Origin: Rhizorhabdus histidinilytica
GTDB taxonomy: Bacteria; Pseudomonadota; Alphaproteobacteria; Sphingomonadales; Sphingomonadaceae
Direction of reading: 5' to 3'
Assembly: GCF_900167915.1 (NCBI RefSeq)
Contig: NZ_FUYM01000002.1
Span: 186,001 to 250,000, forward strand
DNA length: 64,000 bases
Shown here: positions 25,412 to 34,052 of the stretch, piece after piece
Position numbering within the stretch: the first letter of the stretch is position 1
How the letters are laid out: the number at the start of each line of letters is the position of its first letter
Program-made: the position numbers and the translations under genes
The notes under the pieces: generated by a model
The model's database searches: none
The model's input: the letters and a program-made list of their open reading frames with translations, nothing else
Told to the model about the DNA's origin: nothing

Positions 25412-26869
25412 TTATCCGGCCACCTGGCTCAGCCCGATGCGGGCGAAGACGTCGGGGCGGCGGCGGCGCAGAAGCAGGGCCTGCGCCGTCCCGATCCCGG
25501 CGATCGCGAGGAGCAGCGCGGGCAGCCGGTTGATCAAGGTCGAATCGGTGCCGGTCAGCAGCGGATAATTGGCGACCGAGAGGATCGTGCCGGTTGCCAG
25601 CATCGCGCCACCGGCGAAGGGGAAGAGCGAGACCGGGCCGAACCGTCCGGTCCGCTTCCTCAGGAAGACGGGCACGGCGAAGGCGGTGATCGTCAGCAGC
25701 GCCATCAGCCCGACCGATCCGAAGCCGGTCAGCGCGGTGGTGAGCGACAGCAGCGGGTCGAGACCGGCCAGCGCGAACAGCGAGATCACCACCGACAGCA
25801 CCAGGATGACCGGCAGGCCGGCGTTGAACGGTGCGCCGTTGATCGGGCGGGTCCGCGCGAGGCGCGCGGGCAGGGCTCCGTCGCGCGCCAGCGCGAAGAC
25901 GTAGCGTGCGCTGTTGTTGAACAGGCCGAGCACTGCGGCGAAGGCGCTGCTGATCACCAGCAGCGACAGGATCGCCTCGCCCTGCCGCCCGAGATAGTGG
26001 CGCGCCAGGCCGAACACGAATTGCCCGGGGTCCTTGCCGGCTGCCGCCGCGATGCCGGGGCCGCTTGCGACGATGAAGGCATAGGCCGTGAAGACGTAGA
26101 ACAGGCAGATCACGCCGATCGCGGCATAGGTCGCACGGGGGATGCTGACCTCCGGGTCGCGCGCCTCCTCCTGATAGATCGCCGTCGCCTCGAAGCCGAT
26201 CACCGAGTTGAAGGCATAGATGGCGCTGACGCCGAGGCCCGGCGCGAGGACGACCGACGGGGCGAAGATGCGGCCGGGCGATCCGAAGCCTTCGGCCAGC
26301 AGGATCGCTGCGTCGAGTGCGAGGATGGCGATCACCTCCGCCCCCAGCGCGATCGCGAGCAGCTTGGCGGTGAAGTCGATGCGGAAATAGGAGAGCAGCG
26401 TCAGGATCGCGATCACCGCCAGCGCGCTCACGCCCCAATGGACGAAATCCAGCCCCAGCATGTGGAGCAGGCTGGTGACGAAATAGGACAGCGCCCCCAG
26501 CGTCGCGCAACACAGAGCGACATAGGAGACCAGGGCGACATAGGAGCCGGCGAGCCCCGCCACCCGGCCGAAGGTCTGTGCGATGATCGCGTAGAAGGCG
26601 CCGGCGTTGCGGATATGGGGCAGCAGGCGGACATAGCCGATCGCGAACAGCGCGATCGCCAGGCCCGACAGCGCGTAGGTCCCCGCGACCCCCATGCCGT
26701 TGCCCAGCGCGAAGGAGATCGGCATGGTCGCGACGACGATCGCCATCGGTGCGGCGACGGCGAGCACCATGAAGGTGATGTCGACGCTGCCGAGCACGCC
26801 TTCCGCCAATACGCCCTTCGCGGGCTGGTCATCGGCGGGGCCGGACGAGGAACGGGTCCGTTCGTGCAA
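25412..26869 (-). CDS. APC-family amino acid/amine permease
   Basis: About 485 residues. I place the start at a TTG (LHERTRSSSG) because GGAG lies 8 bp upstream; the longer frame to 27172 lacks hydrophobic or conserved sequence and crosses the divergent promoter. Around twelve membrane segments follow, beginning GSVDITFMVLAVAAPMAIVV, with FEATAIYQEEARDPE near residue 230, typical of APC transporters. The substrate would be an amino acid, amine or related compound. It forms an operon with the aldehyde dehydrogenase and is divergent from the SnoaL-LysR genes. Confidence 0.9.
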   Translation of the reverse strand: MHERTRSSSGPADDQPAKGVLAEGVLGSVDITFMVLAVAAPMAIVVATMPISFALGNGMGVAGTYALSGLAIALFAIGYVRLLPHIRNAGAFYAIIAQTFGRVAGLAGSYVALVSYVALCCATLGALSYFVTSLLHMLGLDFVHWGVSALAVIAILTLLSYFRIDFTAKLLAIALGAEVIAILALDAAILLAEGFGSPGRIFAPSVVLAPGLGVSAIYAFNSVIGFEATAIYQEEARDPEVSIPRATYAAIGVICLFYVFTAYAFIVASGPGIAAAAGKDPGQFVFGLARHYLGRQGEAILSLLVISSAFAAVLGLFNNSARYVFALARDGALPARLARTRPINGAPFNAGLPVILVLSVVISLFALAGLDPLLSLTTALTGFGSVGLMALLTITAFAVPVFLRKRTGRFGPVSLFPFAGGAMLATGTILSVANYPLLTGTDSTLINRLPALLLAIAGIGTAQALLLRRRRPDVFARIGLSQVAG

Positions 26870-26951
26870 GGGGCGGTCTCCGGATGGCAGGGATGAAAGC
26901 CATGCTTCGTGGCAATGCGCGTGCAGTTCAACCGCGATCGGCGGCGAAAAT

Positions 26952-26968
26952 GTTGCCGGGGACGCAAC
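26952..26968. promoter_or_regulatory. LysR box 1, GTTGCcggggacGCAAC
   Basis: A perfect 5-bp inverted repeat with 7-bp spacer, flanked by T and A (TGTTGC...GCAACA). This is the T-N11-A form bound by LysR regulators. It lies in the 202-bp divergent region, centred 91 bp from the permease start and 112 bp from the SnoaL start. Confidence 0.7.
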
Positions 26969-27071
26969 AACAGCCTGGCCCGTGGATATTGACGGCCGTC
27001 GCGCCCGGCCATCATATCGCCGGACATGGCCGGCGACCTCGGCGCGTCGCGGTACCGAACGGGGATGAGCA

Positions 27072-27485
27072 ATGAGCAGCGGCCAGGACAGCGCCGACAC
27101 CGTCAAACGTTTCTTCGACGCGTTCAACGCCGGCGATATCGCGGCCGCCTTCGCGACTCTGTCGCCGGACATCGAATGGACCTACCATGGTCCGCGCGAC
27201 CGGATTCCCTTCGCCGGTACGTTCGCCGGCCATGCCGGCGTGCAGGATTTCTTCGCCCGGGTCGGCCAGGTGATCGAGGTCAAGGAGATGACTCCGCTCT
27301 CGCTGGTGGGCGTGGGCGATCAGGTGTTCGGACGCGGGATCGAGCACAGCATGTCGCTGGCGACCGGCAAGGAATATCGGGTGCAATGGTCGCACGTCTA
27401 TGAGGTGAAGGACGGCCTGATGACGCGCTTCGACGAGTTCATCGATACCGCGGCCGTCGCCGGCTGTCTGGACGGGCGGGATTGA
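27072..27485 (+). CDS. SnoaL-like (NTF2-fold) protein
   Basis: 137 residues. The cone-shaped NTF2 fold is suggested by TVKRFFDAFNAGDIAAAF, WTYHGPRDRIPFAGTFAG and the late YEVKDGLMTRFDEFID. It closely resembles the N-terminal domain of the cytochrome fusion at 37096-38175 (WTY-x-GP, FAGT/FGGT and GVQDFFARV/GVADFFAKV in register). It is the first gene of a rightward SnoaL-SnoaL-LysR operon. SnoaL-type proteins include isomerases, cyclases and hydrolases. No export signal is present, so it acts in the cytosol. Confidence 0.85.
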   Translation: MSSGQDSADTVKRFFDAFNAGDIAAAFATLSPDIEWTYHGPRDRIPFAGTFAGHAGVQDFFARVGQVIEVKEMTPLSLVGVGDQVFGRGIEHSMSLATGKEYRVQWSHVYEVKDGLMTRFDEFIDTAAVAGCLDGRD

Positions 27486-27545
27486 CGATGCGCCCTTCCC
27501 TTCCTCTTGATCCCGGATCCCCAGGGGGCGGTGGAGCCATGGCCC

Positions 27546-28025
27546 ATGTCTGATCAGGGTGCGGTGGCCCGGCGGGTGGCCGAAAAATGCCGGCAGTTCG
27601 AGAACCGCTTCCGGGCGGGCCAGCTCGCCGTGATGGTCCAGGAATTCTACCTGCCCGACGCGATCATGGAGGGGCGCGAACTGCCGGCCCAGATCGGCCA
27701 TGAGGCGATCACCCGGCTGTTCATCGAGGTCCGTGAGGTCTGCCGCTCGATCGAGATCGAGATCGATCCGATCACGGTGATCGGCCCGGTCGCGTTCGGC
27801 AACATCACCAACCGCAACACGCTGATGACCGGCGACGTCGAGATCCATCGCGTGCTGATGATCTGGCAGGAGAAGGACGGCGACTGGTTCGTCTCGCGCG
27901 ATTTCTTCTTCGCCGAGCAGGGCCTGTTGCTGAGCGAGCTCGACCTCGTCCCGCTGGTCGAGCGGCGACCGGCCCGCAATCGCAAGCCGCGCGGACAGGT
28001 CGCGTCGAAGGCGCAGGCACGGTAA
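27546..28025 (+). CDS. Second SnoaL-like (NTF2-fold) protein
   Basis: 159 residues from MSDQGAVARRVAEKC; a TTG further upstream is less likely. The N-terminal helix FENRFRAGQLAVMVQEFY, the strand region PITVIGPVAFGNITNRN and EIHRVLMIWQEKDGDWFVSRDFFF (key WFVSRDFFF) fit an NTF2-like fold. A basic tail RPARNRKPRGQ ends the protein. It lies 60 bp after the first SnoaL gene and 8 bp before the LysR gene. It is not obviously a close paralogue of the first. Reaction unknown. Confidence 0.75.
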   Translation: MSDQGAVARRVAEKCRQFENRFRAGQLAVMVQEFYLPDAIMEGRELPAQIGHEAITRLFIEVREVCRSIEIEIDPITVIGPVAFGNITNRNTLMTGDVEIHRVLMIWQEKDGDWFVSRDFFFAEQGLLLSELDLVPLVERRPARNRKPRGQVASKAQAR

Positions 28026-28033
28026 GCCGCTAG

Positions 28034-28999
28034 ATGCCGGGTATCAGCCGCCGCACCTACGAGATCAGCGTCCAGGACCACCGGCTGCAATATCTTTCCC
28101 TGTCGGCCCGGCACGGCTCGATGCGCGCCGCCGCCGACTATCTGGGGGTCGCGGCCTCGTCGATCAGCCGGCAGATCAAGCTGCTCGAACGGGCGCTGAG
28201 CATCGACCTGGTCGAGAAGGGCTCCTACAAGGTCCAGCTCACCGAAGCCGGGCAATTGCTGATCGAATATTATGAGCGTCGGGTCGTCGAGCATCAGGAG
28301 CTGTTGGCGCGCCTTGCCGAGCTGCGCAGCACGCGGACCTCGACGATCCGCATCGTCGTTGCGCAGGGCCTGCTGGCGGTGCGCTTCCTGAAGGCCTTCT
28401 CCACCGTCTCGACCAAATATCCCGACATCAACATCGAGATGAAGGCGGCCGACGGCGACGAGGCCGAGCGGCTGGTGCTCAACGACGGGGCGCAGCTCGG
28501 CCTGCTGTTCGACACCGCCCAGGACGTGCGGCTGAAGCTGCTCGCGACCAGCCGGCAACCCTTTTCGCTGTTCATGTCGGAGAAGCATCCGCTGGCGCGG
28601 GAGGAGGCGATCTGGCCGGTGCAGATCTCTGGCGAGCGACTGGTGCTGCCTGACGCCGGCTCACGCCTGCTCGAGATCATCCATTCGGTGTTCACCGAAC
28701 GCGGCCTGCCGCTCAACATCGTCATGAAGTCCCCGTCGATCCAGGTCATCCTCGACAGCGTCGCGCAGGGCATGGGTGTGACCATGCTGCCAAGCATCCT
28801 GGGGCATCCCGCCGCGGCGATCGGTGGCATCGTCGAGCGACCGATCCTGAGCGACGAGCTATCCGACATCCGGCTCCACCTGGTCAGCCGCGCCGGCCGC
28901 CGCATGACGCCGGCGGCGCTCGCCCTGCAGAATGCGCTGGTGCGCGAGATGCACCGGCTCGACGAGGAGCAATCCGCCCAGCCTCCGGCGCGCGGCTGA
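28034..28999 (+). CDS. LysR-family transcriptional regulator, candidate master regulator of the locus
   Basis: 321 residues. The N-terminal winged HTH reads LQYLSLSARHGSMRAAADYL then GVAASSISRQIKLLE (about residues 17-55). The effector-binding domain contains ARHPL-like EKHPLAREEA and QVILDSVAQGMGVTMLPS. Recognition of T-N11-A inverted repeats is the rule in this family, and five identical-type repeats GTTGC-N7-GCAAC lie in promoters within 19 kb on either side. Being last in its own operon behind one such box, it would be autoregulated. The inducer is presumably the imported substrate or an early intermediate. Confidence 0.93.
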   Translation: MPGISRRTYEISVQDHRLQYLSLSARHGSMRAAADYLGVAASSISRQIKLLERALSIDLVEKGSYKVQLTEAGQLLIEYYERRVVEHQELLARLAELRSTRTSTIRIVVAQGLLAVRFLKAFSTVSTKYPDINIEMKAADGDEAERLVLNDGAQLGLLFDTAQDVRLKLLATSRQPFSLFMSEKHPLAREEAIWPVQISGERLVLPDAGSRLLEIIHSVFTERGLPLNIVMKSPSIQVILDSVAQGMGVTMLPSILGHPAAAIGGIVERPILSDELSDIRLHLVSRAGRRMTPAALALQNALVREMHRLDEEQSAQPPARG

Positions 29000-29032
29000 C
29001 GCCGGCCGAATTCCCCGGCGTCGAAAAGCAAC

Positions 29033-29049
29033 GTTGCGGATCGCGCAAC
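29033..29049. promoter_or_regulatory. LysR box 2, GTTGCggatcgcGCAAC
   Basis: Same arms and same 7-bp spacer as box 1. It is 34 bp after the LysR stop and centred 107 bp upstream of the TonB-receptor start at 29148. Confidence 0.7.
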
Positions 29050-29147
29050 AACTGCGGGTCCCGGTGCCGTTGTGATCGCCCCGGCCTTCGACGACCTTCC
29101 GCCAAAATCAAGCGCAGCGTGAAATTATCCACGCGGAAAGGGAAAGA

Positions 29148-31451
29148 ATGTCAAAGTCCAACCGGGTCAGGATCATGCTTCTCGGCGGCGTCGCGCTATG
29201 GCTGGGCGCCGGCGCGGCCCAGGCCCAGGTCGCCGCGGATTCGGCCGACGATGCGGCCGGCGGCCTGCAGGAGATCGTGGTCACCGCGCAGAAGCGGGCC
29301 CAGAACATCCAGCAGGTGGGCATCGCCATCACCGCGGTGACGCCCGAGCAGATCGCCAACCGCAACATCGCCAGCAGCGCCGATCTCGCCGGCAAGGTGG
29401 TCGGGCTGGAAAGCTATTCGCCCTACGGTCCCGGTACCTCGTCCAACGTCGTGATCCGCGGCATCGGCCTCAACGACTTCGGCGAAGGCCATGAGGCGCC
29501 GGTCACCTCCTATGTCGACGAATTCTACATCGTCGCGGTCCCGGCGGTCGACTTCGCGCTGTTCGACCTCGACCGGGTCGAGGTGCTGCGCGGTCCGCAA
29601 GGGACGTTGTTCGGTCGCAACTCGACTGGCGGCCTGATCAACTACATCACGAAGCGTCCGAGCCAGACCGCCGAGGGCTATCTCTCGGCCAGCTACGGCC
29701 GCTTCAACGACCTCAAGCTCGAAGGCGCCGCGACCGCGCCGCTGAGCGACACGGTGTCGATGCGCCTGTCGGGCACCTCGCGCCATAGCGATGGTTTCCA
29801 GAAGAACATCAACCCCGCGCTTGAGCGCGGCGGCCAGGCCGGATCGGATGCCGCCCGCCTGCAGCTCCGCTATCAGGGCGACGACGGCTGGGACATCCTG
29901 CTCAAGGGCGAATATGGCCGGACCAGGACGACCCATGCCTATTATGAGAGCAAGACGGGCTTCGTCGACGCCAATGGCCTGGTGGTCACCGATCCGACGA
30001 TCGTCGACGCGGTCGGCTATGCCGAGCGCAACACCCCGGCGGCGAAGAAGAATGTCGTCAGCACCAACGACGCCGCCTTCCTGCGCTCGTCGGGCTATTC
30101 GGGCCTGCTGCGGATCGAGAAGAAGTTCGGCGACACGACCTTCACCAGCCTGACCGGCTACCAGTCGTACAAGCGCCGGATGCAGGAGGACAGCGACGGC
30201 ACCCCGAACCCGCTGGTCTTCGCGAGCTTCCCCTATCAGGGCAAGCAGCTGACCCAGGAACTGCGCCTCTATCATGACGGGCGGTCGACCCGCTGGACGG
30301 TCGGCCTCTACGGCATGCGCGCGCTGGGCAAGGACCAGCCGACCGCGGTATTCAACTTCCCGCTCGATGGCCCGACCGCCGTCAATCCGGCGACGGGACT
30401 CTACAACGGCACCTATTTCCCGATCAGCCTCAACGCCGACTGGCGGCTGCGGACCAATTCGGGTGCGGTGTTCGGCCAGATCGAGCAGGATTTCGGCAAG
30501 TTCACGGCGATCGCCGGCATCCGCGTGACCCGCGACCGCAAGACCTTCTCCGATCGCGACAATGCGGCGCTGCGCGATTGCGGCGGCGGTGCGGTGGGTG
30601 ACTGCTTCCTTGTCAGCGACGGCGGCACCGGTACCCCGGTCCCGTTCCGGCTGAAGTACAGCGCCACCTTGTGGTCGGGGAAGATCGAGCTCGACTACAA
30701 GCCCAACCGCAACAACCTGTTCTACGCCAGCATCTCGCGTGGGACCAAGGCGGGCGGCTTCAACAACGGCTTCTATCCGACCGGAGTCTCGCTCGCGCGG
30801 ATTCCCTATGGCGACGAAACGCTGATCTCCTACGAGGTCGGGCAGAAGTCGACGCTGTTCGATCGCAAGCTGCGCATCAACACCTCGGCCTTCTATTATG
30901 ACTACAAGGACTATCAGGCGTTCAACTATGTCGGCCTGGCGGGCCTGATCACCAACCAGGACGCCACCGCCTATGGCATCGAGACCGACATCGAGGCGGC
31001 GGTGACGCCGGAGCTCCGCCTCTATGCGGCGGGAGCCTATCTGCACACCGAGATCGAGGACGTGGCGAAGGTCACCCCGGTGGGCACCACGGTCGTGGCC
31101 GATCGCCCGATGGCCTTCGCGCCGAAGTGGAGCGCGAGCGGCGGCGCGACCTACACGATCGAGCTGCCGAACGACCAGAGCCTCGCGCTCGACTGGAATT
31201 TCGAGACGCGCTCATCCCGCTACTCGGGCAATTTCGGCGATCCGGGCACCCAGCTCGAAGGCTATTTCAAGCATAATGCCTCGATCACCTACGAGGCGGC
31301 CGAGCATTGGCAGCTTCGCGCGTTCGTCGACAATATCAGCAACCGGCTCAACACCACCTATGGCGGTCCGTCCTTCGCGTCGCTTGGTATCATCCAGGTG
31401 CGCTACGCGATGCCGCGCACCTATGGTGCGGCCGTGCGCTATCGCTGGTAA
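29148..31451 (+). CDS. TonB-dependent outer-membrane receptor
   Basis: 767 residues with AAAGGGAAAG just upstream of the ATG. The signal peptide ends GAAQAQ, followed by the TonB-box region LQEIVVTAQKRAQNIQQVG (19 residues), plug motif RGPQGTLFGRNSTGG (about 147-161), and a barrel ending AVRYRW with a terminal aromatic. It lies between the LysR gene and a YtcJ-type amidohydrolase. With LysR box 2 upstream, it is the likely outer-membrane uptake route for the substrate of this locus. Its ligand need not be iron. Confidence 0.95.
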   Translation: MSKSNRVRIMLLGGVALWLGAGAAQAQVAADSADDAAGGLQEIVVTAQKRAQNIQQVGIAITAVTPEQIANRNIASSADLAGKVVGLESYSPYGPGTSSNVVIRGIGLNDFGEGHEAPVTSYVDEFYIVAVPAVDFALFDLDRVEVLRGPQGTLFGRNSTGGLINYITKRPSQTAEGYLSASYGRFNDLKLEGAATAPLSDTVSMRLSGTSRHSDGFQKNINPALERGGQAGSDAARLQLRYQGDDGWDILLKGEYGRTRTTHAYYESKTGFVDANGLVVTDPTIVDAVGYAERNTPAAKKNVVSTNDAAFLRSSGYSGLLRIEKKFGDTTFTSLTGYQSYKRRMQEDSDGTPNPLVFASFPYQGKQLTQELRLYHDGRSTRWTVGLYGMRALGKDQPTAVFNFPLDGPTAVNPATGLYNGTYFPISLNADWRLRTNSGAVFGQIEQDFGKFTAIAGIRVTRDRKTFSDRDNAALRDCGGGAVGDCFLVSDGGTGTPVPFRLKYSATLWSGKIELDYKPNRNNLFYASISRGTKAGGFNNGFYPTGVSLARIPYGDETLISYEVGQKSTLFDRKLRINTSAFYYDYKDYQAFNYVGLAGLITNQDATAYGIETDIEAAVTPELRLYAAGAYLHTEIEDVAKVTPVGTTVVADRPMAFAPKWSASGGATYTIELPNDQSLALDWNFETRSSRYSGNFGDPGTQLEGYFKHNASITYEAAEHWQLRAFVDNISNRLNTTYGGPSFASLGIIQVRYAMPRTYGAAVRYRW

Positions 31452-31474
31452 GCTCCCGGCAAAGGACAGGACCC

Positions 31475-33064
31475 ATGGACCAGCCAGCCCGGCCGACCGC
31501 CTATGTCAACGGCCGCATCTACACCGTCGATGCGGCCCGCCCCTGGGCGGAAGCGATCCTCGTGGAGGATGGAAGGATAGCGGGGGTCGGCCTTTCGGCC
31601 GACATCCTGGCCGCGGCGGGTGATGGGTGCGCCATCGTGGATCTGGGCGGCCGCATGGTCATGCCCGGTATCCACGATGCGCATGGCCATATCCTGCTCG
31701 CGGGGCTGAAGCACCGCTACGAATGCCGGCTTCCCGCCGATGCGCTGGGCCGCGACTATGGCGAGAGGCTGTGCGACTGCATCGCCTGTTCGCGCGGCAA
31801 GCTCAGCGGCTGGGTGATCGGCGGCGACTTCAACCCGACCCTGTCCGAGGCGGGGGAGGTCGACCGGAAATATCTCGACGAGAAATTTCCCGACACGCCT
31901 GTCTATCTCCACGACTATTCGCTTCATCACGGCCTCGCCAACTCCAAAGCGCTCGAGCTGGCTGGCATCACCGCCGACACGCCCGATCCGTTCGGCGGGC
32001 GGATCGTGCGCCGGGCCGGATCGAACGAGCCGACCGGCGAGCTGGTCGAGCGCGCCACCTGGAAGCTGTTCAACGTCCTGCCGAGTCCCGAGCCCGACGT
32101 GCATCGCGGCGCGCTGCGCTGGGCGCTGGAGACTGCGAGCCGGTTCGGCGTGACCGGCATCCAGGAGGCGTCGGCGAGCCGCCCCGAGCTGGAGATGCTG
32201 CAGGAGATCGATCGCGAGGAAGGCCTCGCGCTGCGCGTCTATGCGCATATCCCATGGCGTGAGGAGCATTTCGGCCATGCCACCACCGAGGCGCTCGACC
32301 GGCTGATCGAGGAGCGGAAGCGCTTCGCGAGCGAGCGGGTGAAGACCGATTTCGTCAAGGTATTCATGGACGGCTCGCCGCTCGGCCCGCATTTCACCGA
32401 CGCCCAGATCGATCCCGCGACCGGGCAGCCGCAGCCCGGCAAGCTGCTCCACACCCGCGAGGAGATGGCGGCCGCGCTCGCGGCGTGGGACAGGGCGGGC
32501 ATCACCGCCAAGATCCACTGCACCGGCGACGCGGCGGTGCAGCTCGTCCTCCAGGCGATGCGCGACATGCGGGCGGCGAGCGACGGCGGGACGATCCAGG
32601 AGATCAGCCATTGCTGCTTCGTCCAGCCGGACGACCTGGCCTCCTTCGCCGAACTCGACGTCACCGCCGAGATGTCGCCGCCGATCTGGTTCGGCGACAT
32701 GCCCGAGCTCGCCGCCTTCCGCGACCGCGGCTATCCGTTCGGGACGCTGGCCCGGATGGGGACCCGCGTGACCGTCGGCACCGACTGGACCTTCCTGCCC
32801 GAACCGAACCTGTTTCCGGCATTGCAGGGGCTGATTCAGCACGGCGCGGAATCGGTCGACCTCGCCACCGGGATCGAGATGCTGACGCTGGCGGGTGCGC
32901 GGGCCGTCGGCGCCGACACGCTGACCGGTTCGATCGAGGTCGGCAAGTCGGCCGACTTCATCCTGCTCGACCGCAACCTGTTCGACGGTCCCGTCGACGA
33001 GATCGGGGAGGCGCGCGTGCTGGCGACGGTCTTCGAAGGGCGCATCGTCCACGATGTCCGATGA
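31475..33064 (+). CDS. YtcJ-type metal-dependent amidohydrolase, cytosolic
   Basis: 529 residues from MDQPARPTAYVNGRIYTVD, with AAAGGACAGG upstream. The amidohydrolase superfamily is shown by the metal motif HDAHGH (about 70), KVFMDGSPLGPHFTD (about 292), the metal His of KIHCTGDAAV (about 345) and GTDWTFLPEPN (about 433). No signal peptide is present. It is a clear paralogue of the exported enzyme at 45369-47003. YtcJ-type enzymes hydrolyse amide, imidic or ester bonds of diverse substrates. It overlaps a CobW metallochaperone gene by 11 bp, suggesting assisted zinc loading. Confidence 0.92.
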   Translation: MDQPARPTAYVNGRIYTVDAARPWAEAILVEDGRIAGVGLSADILAAAGDGCAIVDLGGRMVMPGIHDAHGHILLAGLKHRYECRLPADALGRDYGERLCDCIACSRGKLSGWVIGGDFNPTLSEAGEVDRKYLDEKFPDTPVYLHDYSLHHGLANSKALELAGITADTPDPFGGRIVRRAGSNEPTGELVERATWKLFNVLPSPEPDVHRGALRWALETASRFGVTGIQEASASRPELEMLQEIDREEGLALRVYAHIPWREEHFGHATTEALDRLIEERKRFASERVKTDFVKVFMDGSPLGPHFTDAQIDPATGQPQPGKLLHTREEMAAALAAWDRAGITAKIHCTGDAAVQLVLQAMRDMRAASDGGTIQEISHCCFVQPDDLASFAELDVTAEMSPPIWFGDMPELAAFRDRGYPFGTLARMGTRVTVGTDWTFLPEPNLFPALQGLIQHGAESVDLATGIEMLTLAGARAVGADTLTGSIEVGKSADFILLDRNLFDGPVDEIGEARVLATVFEGRIVHDVR

Positions 33065-34052
33065 GGCTGCGCCGCTCCCGGTGCTGCTCGTCACCGGCTT
33101 CCTGGGGGCCGGCAAGACGACGCTGATCGGGCGGATGCTCGACGATCCCGCCTTCGCCGGCAGCGCGCTGCTGGTCAACGAGGTGGGCGAGATCGGGATC
33201 GACCAGGAACTGCTGGTCCGCAGCGGATCGCCGCCGCCGCAACTGCTCGCCAATGGCTGCGTCTGCTGCGTCATGAATGACGATCTCGGCCTCGCGCTGC
33301 GCGACCTCGATCTGCGGCGGCGCGACGGTTCGATCCCGCCCTTCGCGCGGGTGATCGTCGAGACGACGGGCGTCGCCGATCCCGCGCCGATCCTCGCGCG
33401 CTTCATCGCCGACGGCTGGATCCAGCGGCACTTCGTGCTGAGCGCGGTGATCACCCTGGTCGACGGCGTGCTGGGTGCGGAGACGCTGCGCAGCCAGCCC
33501 GAGGCGGCCAGCCAGGCGGCGCATGCCGACGCCATCCTGATCAGCAAGGCCGACCTGGCGGACGTCGACGCGATCGACCGCCTGCGCGGCCTGCTGTCGG
33601 CCACGGCGCCGCATGCGACGATCCTGGTCGCGGGTTCTGAGGAAGCGGCGGTGGGGCGGCTGCTGGAGCCCTTCCGCCTGCTCGGCCTGCGGGCGCTGCC
33701 GCAGGATCACGGCCGTGGCCATCATCACGGCCACGCCCACGACCATGCGCTCGTCACCACGGCGTCATGGCGCTTCGACGATGTGTTGCCATGGCCGGTG
33801 ATCGCCGGGGCGCTCGACGACGTCGTCACCGCGCATCGCGGGCGGCTGATGCGGATCAAGGGGCTGTTGCGGGTCCGCGACGCCGACCGGCCGGTGGTGA
33901 TCGACGCGGTGCAGGACCTGTTCCACCCGCCCCGCCTGCTCGACCGCTGGCCGAGCGACGACCGGTCGAGCCGGATCGTGATGATCAGCCGCGATACGAG
34001 CAGCGAGGACGCGATGCGCGCCCTTCGGCACACCTTGGCTCCTATGAACTGA
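33054..34052 (+). CDS. CobW/P47K-family GTP-dependent metal chaperone
   Basis: 332 residues. The P-loop is GFLGAGKTT (15-23). The metal-binding GCVCC motif is near residues 69-73, and ISKADLADV is the G4 specificity motif. A histidine-rich stretch DHGRGHHHGHAHDHA near 216-230 could store or sense zinc. The C-terminal CobW_C domain follows. Proteins of this group insert zinc or cobalt into client enzymes. The start codon lies inside the amidohydrolase gene, which makes that enzyme the probable client. It ends convergently, overlapping the flavin oxidase by 11 bp. Confidence 0.93.
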   Translation: MSDEAAPLPVLLVTGFLGAGKTTLIGRMLDDPAFAGSALLVNEVGEIGIDQELLVRSGSPPPQLLANGCVCCVMNDDLGLALRDLDLRRRDGSIPPFARVIVETTGVADPAPILARFIADGWIQRHFVLSAVITLVDGVLGAETLRSQPEAASQAAHADAILISKADLADVDAIDRLRGLLSATAPHATILVAGSEEAAVGRLLEPFRLLGLRALPQDHGRGHHHGHAHDHALVTTASWRFDDVLPWPVIAGALDDVVTAHRGRLMRIKGLLRVRDADRPVVIDAVQDLFHPPRLLDRWPSDDRSSRIVMISRDTSSEDAMRALRHTLAPMN

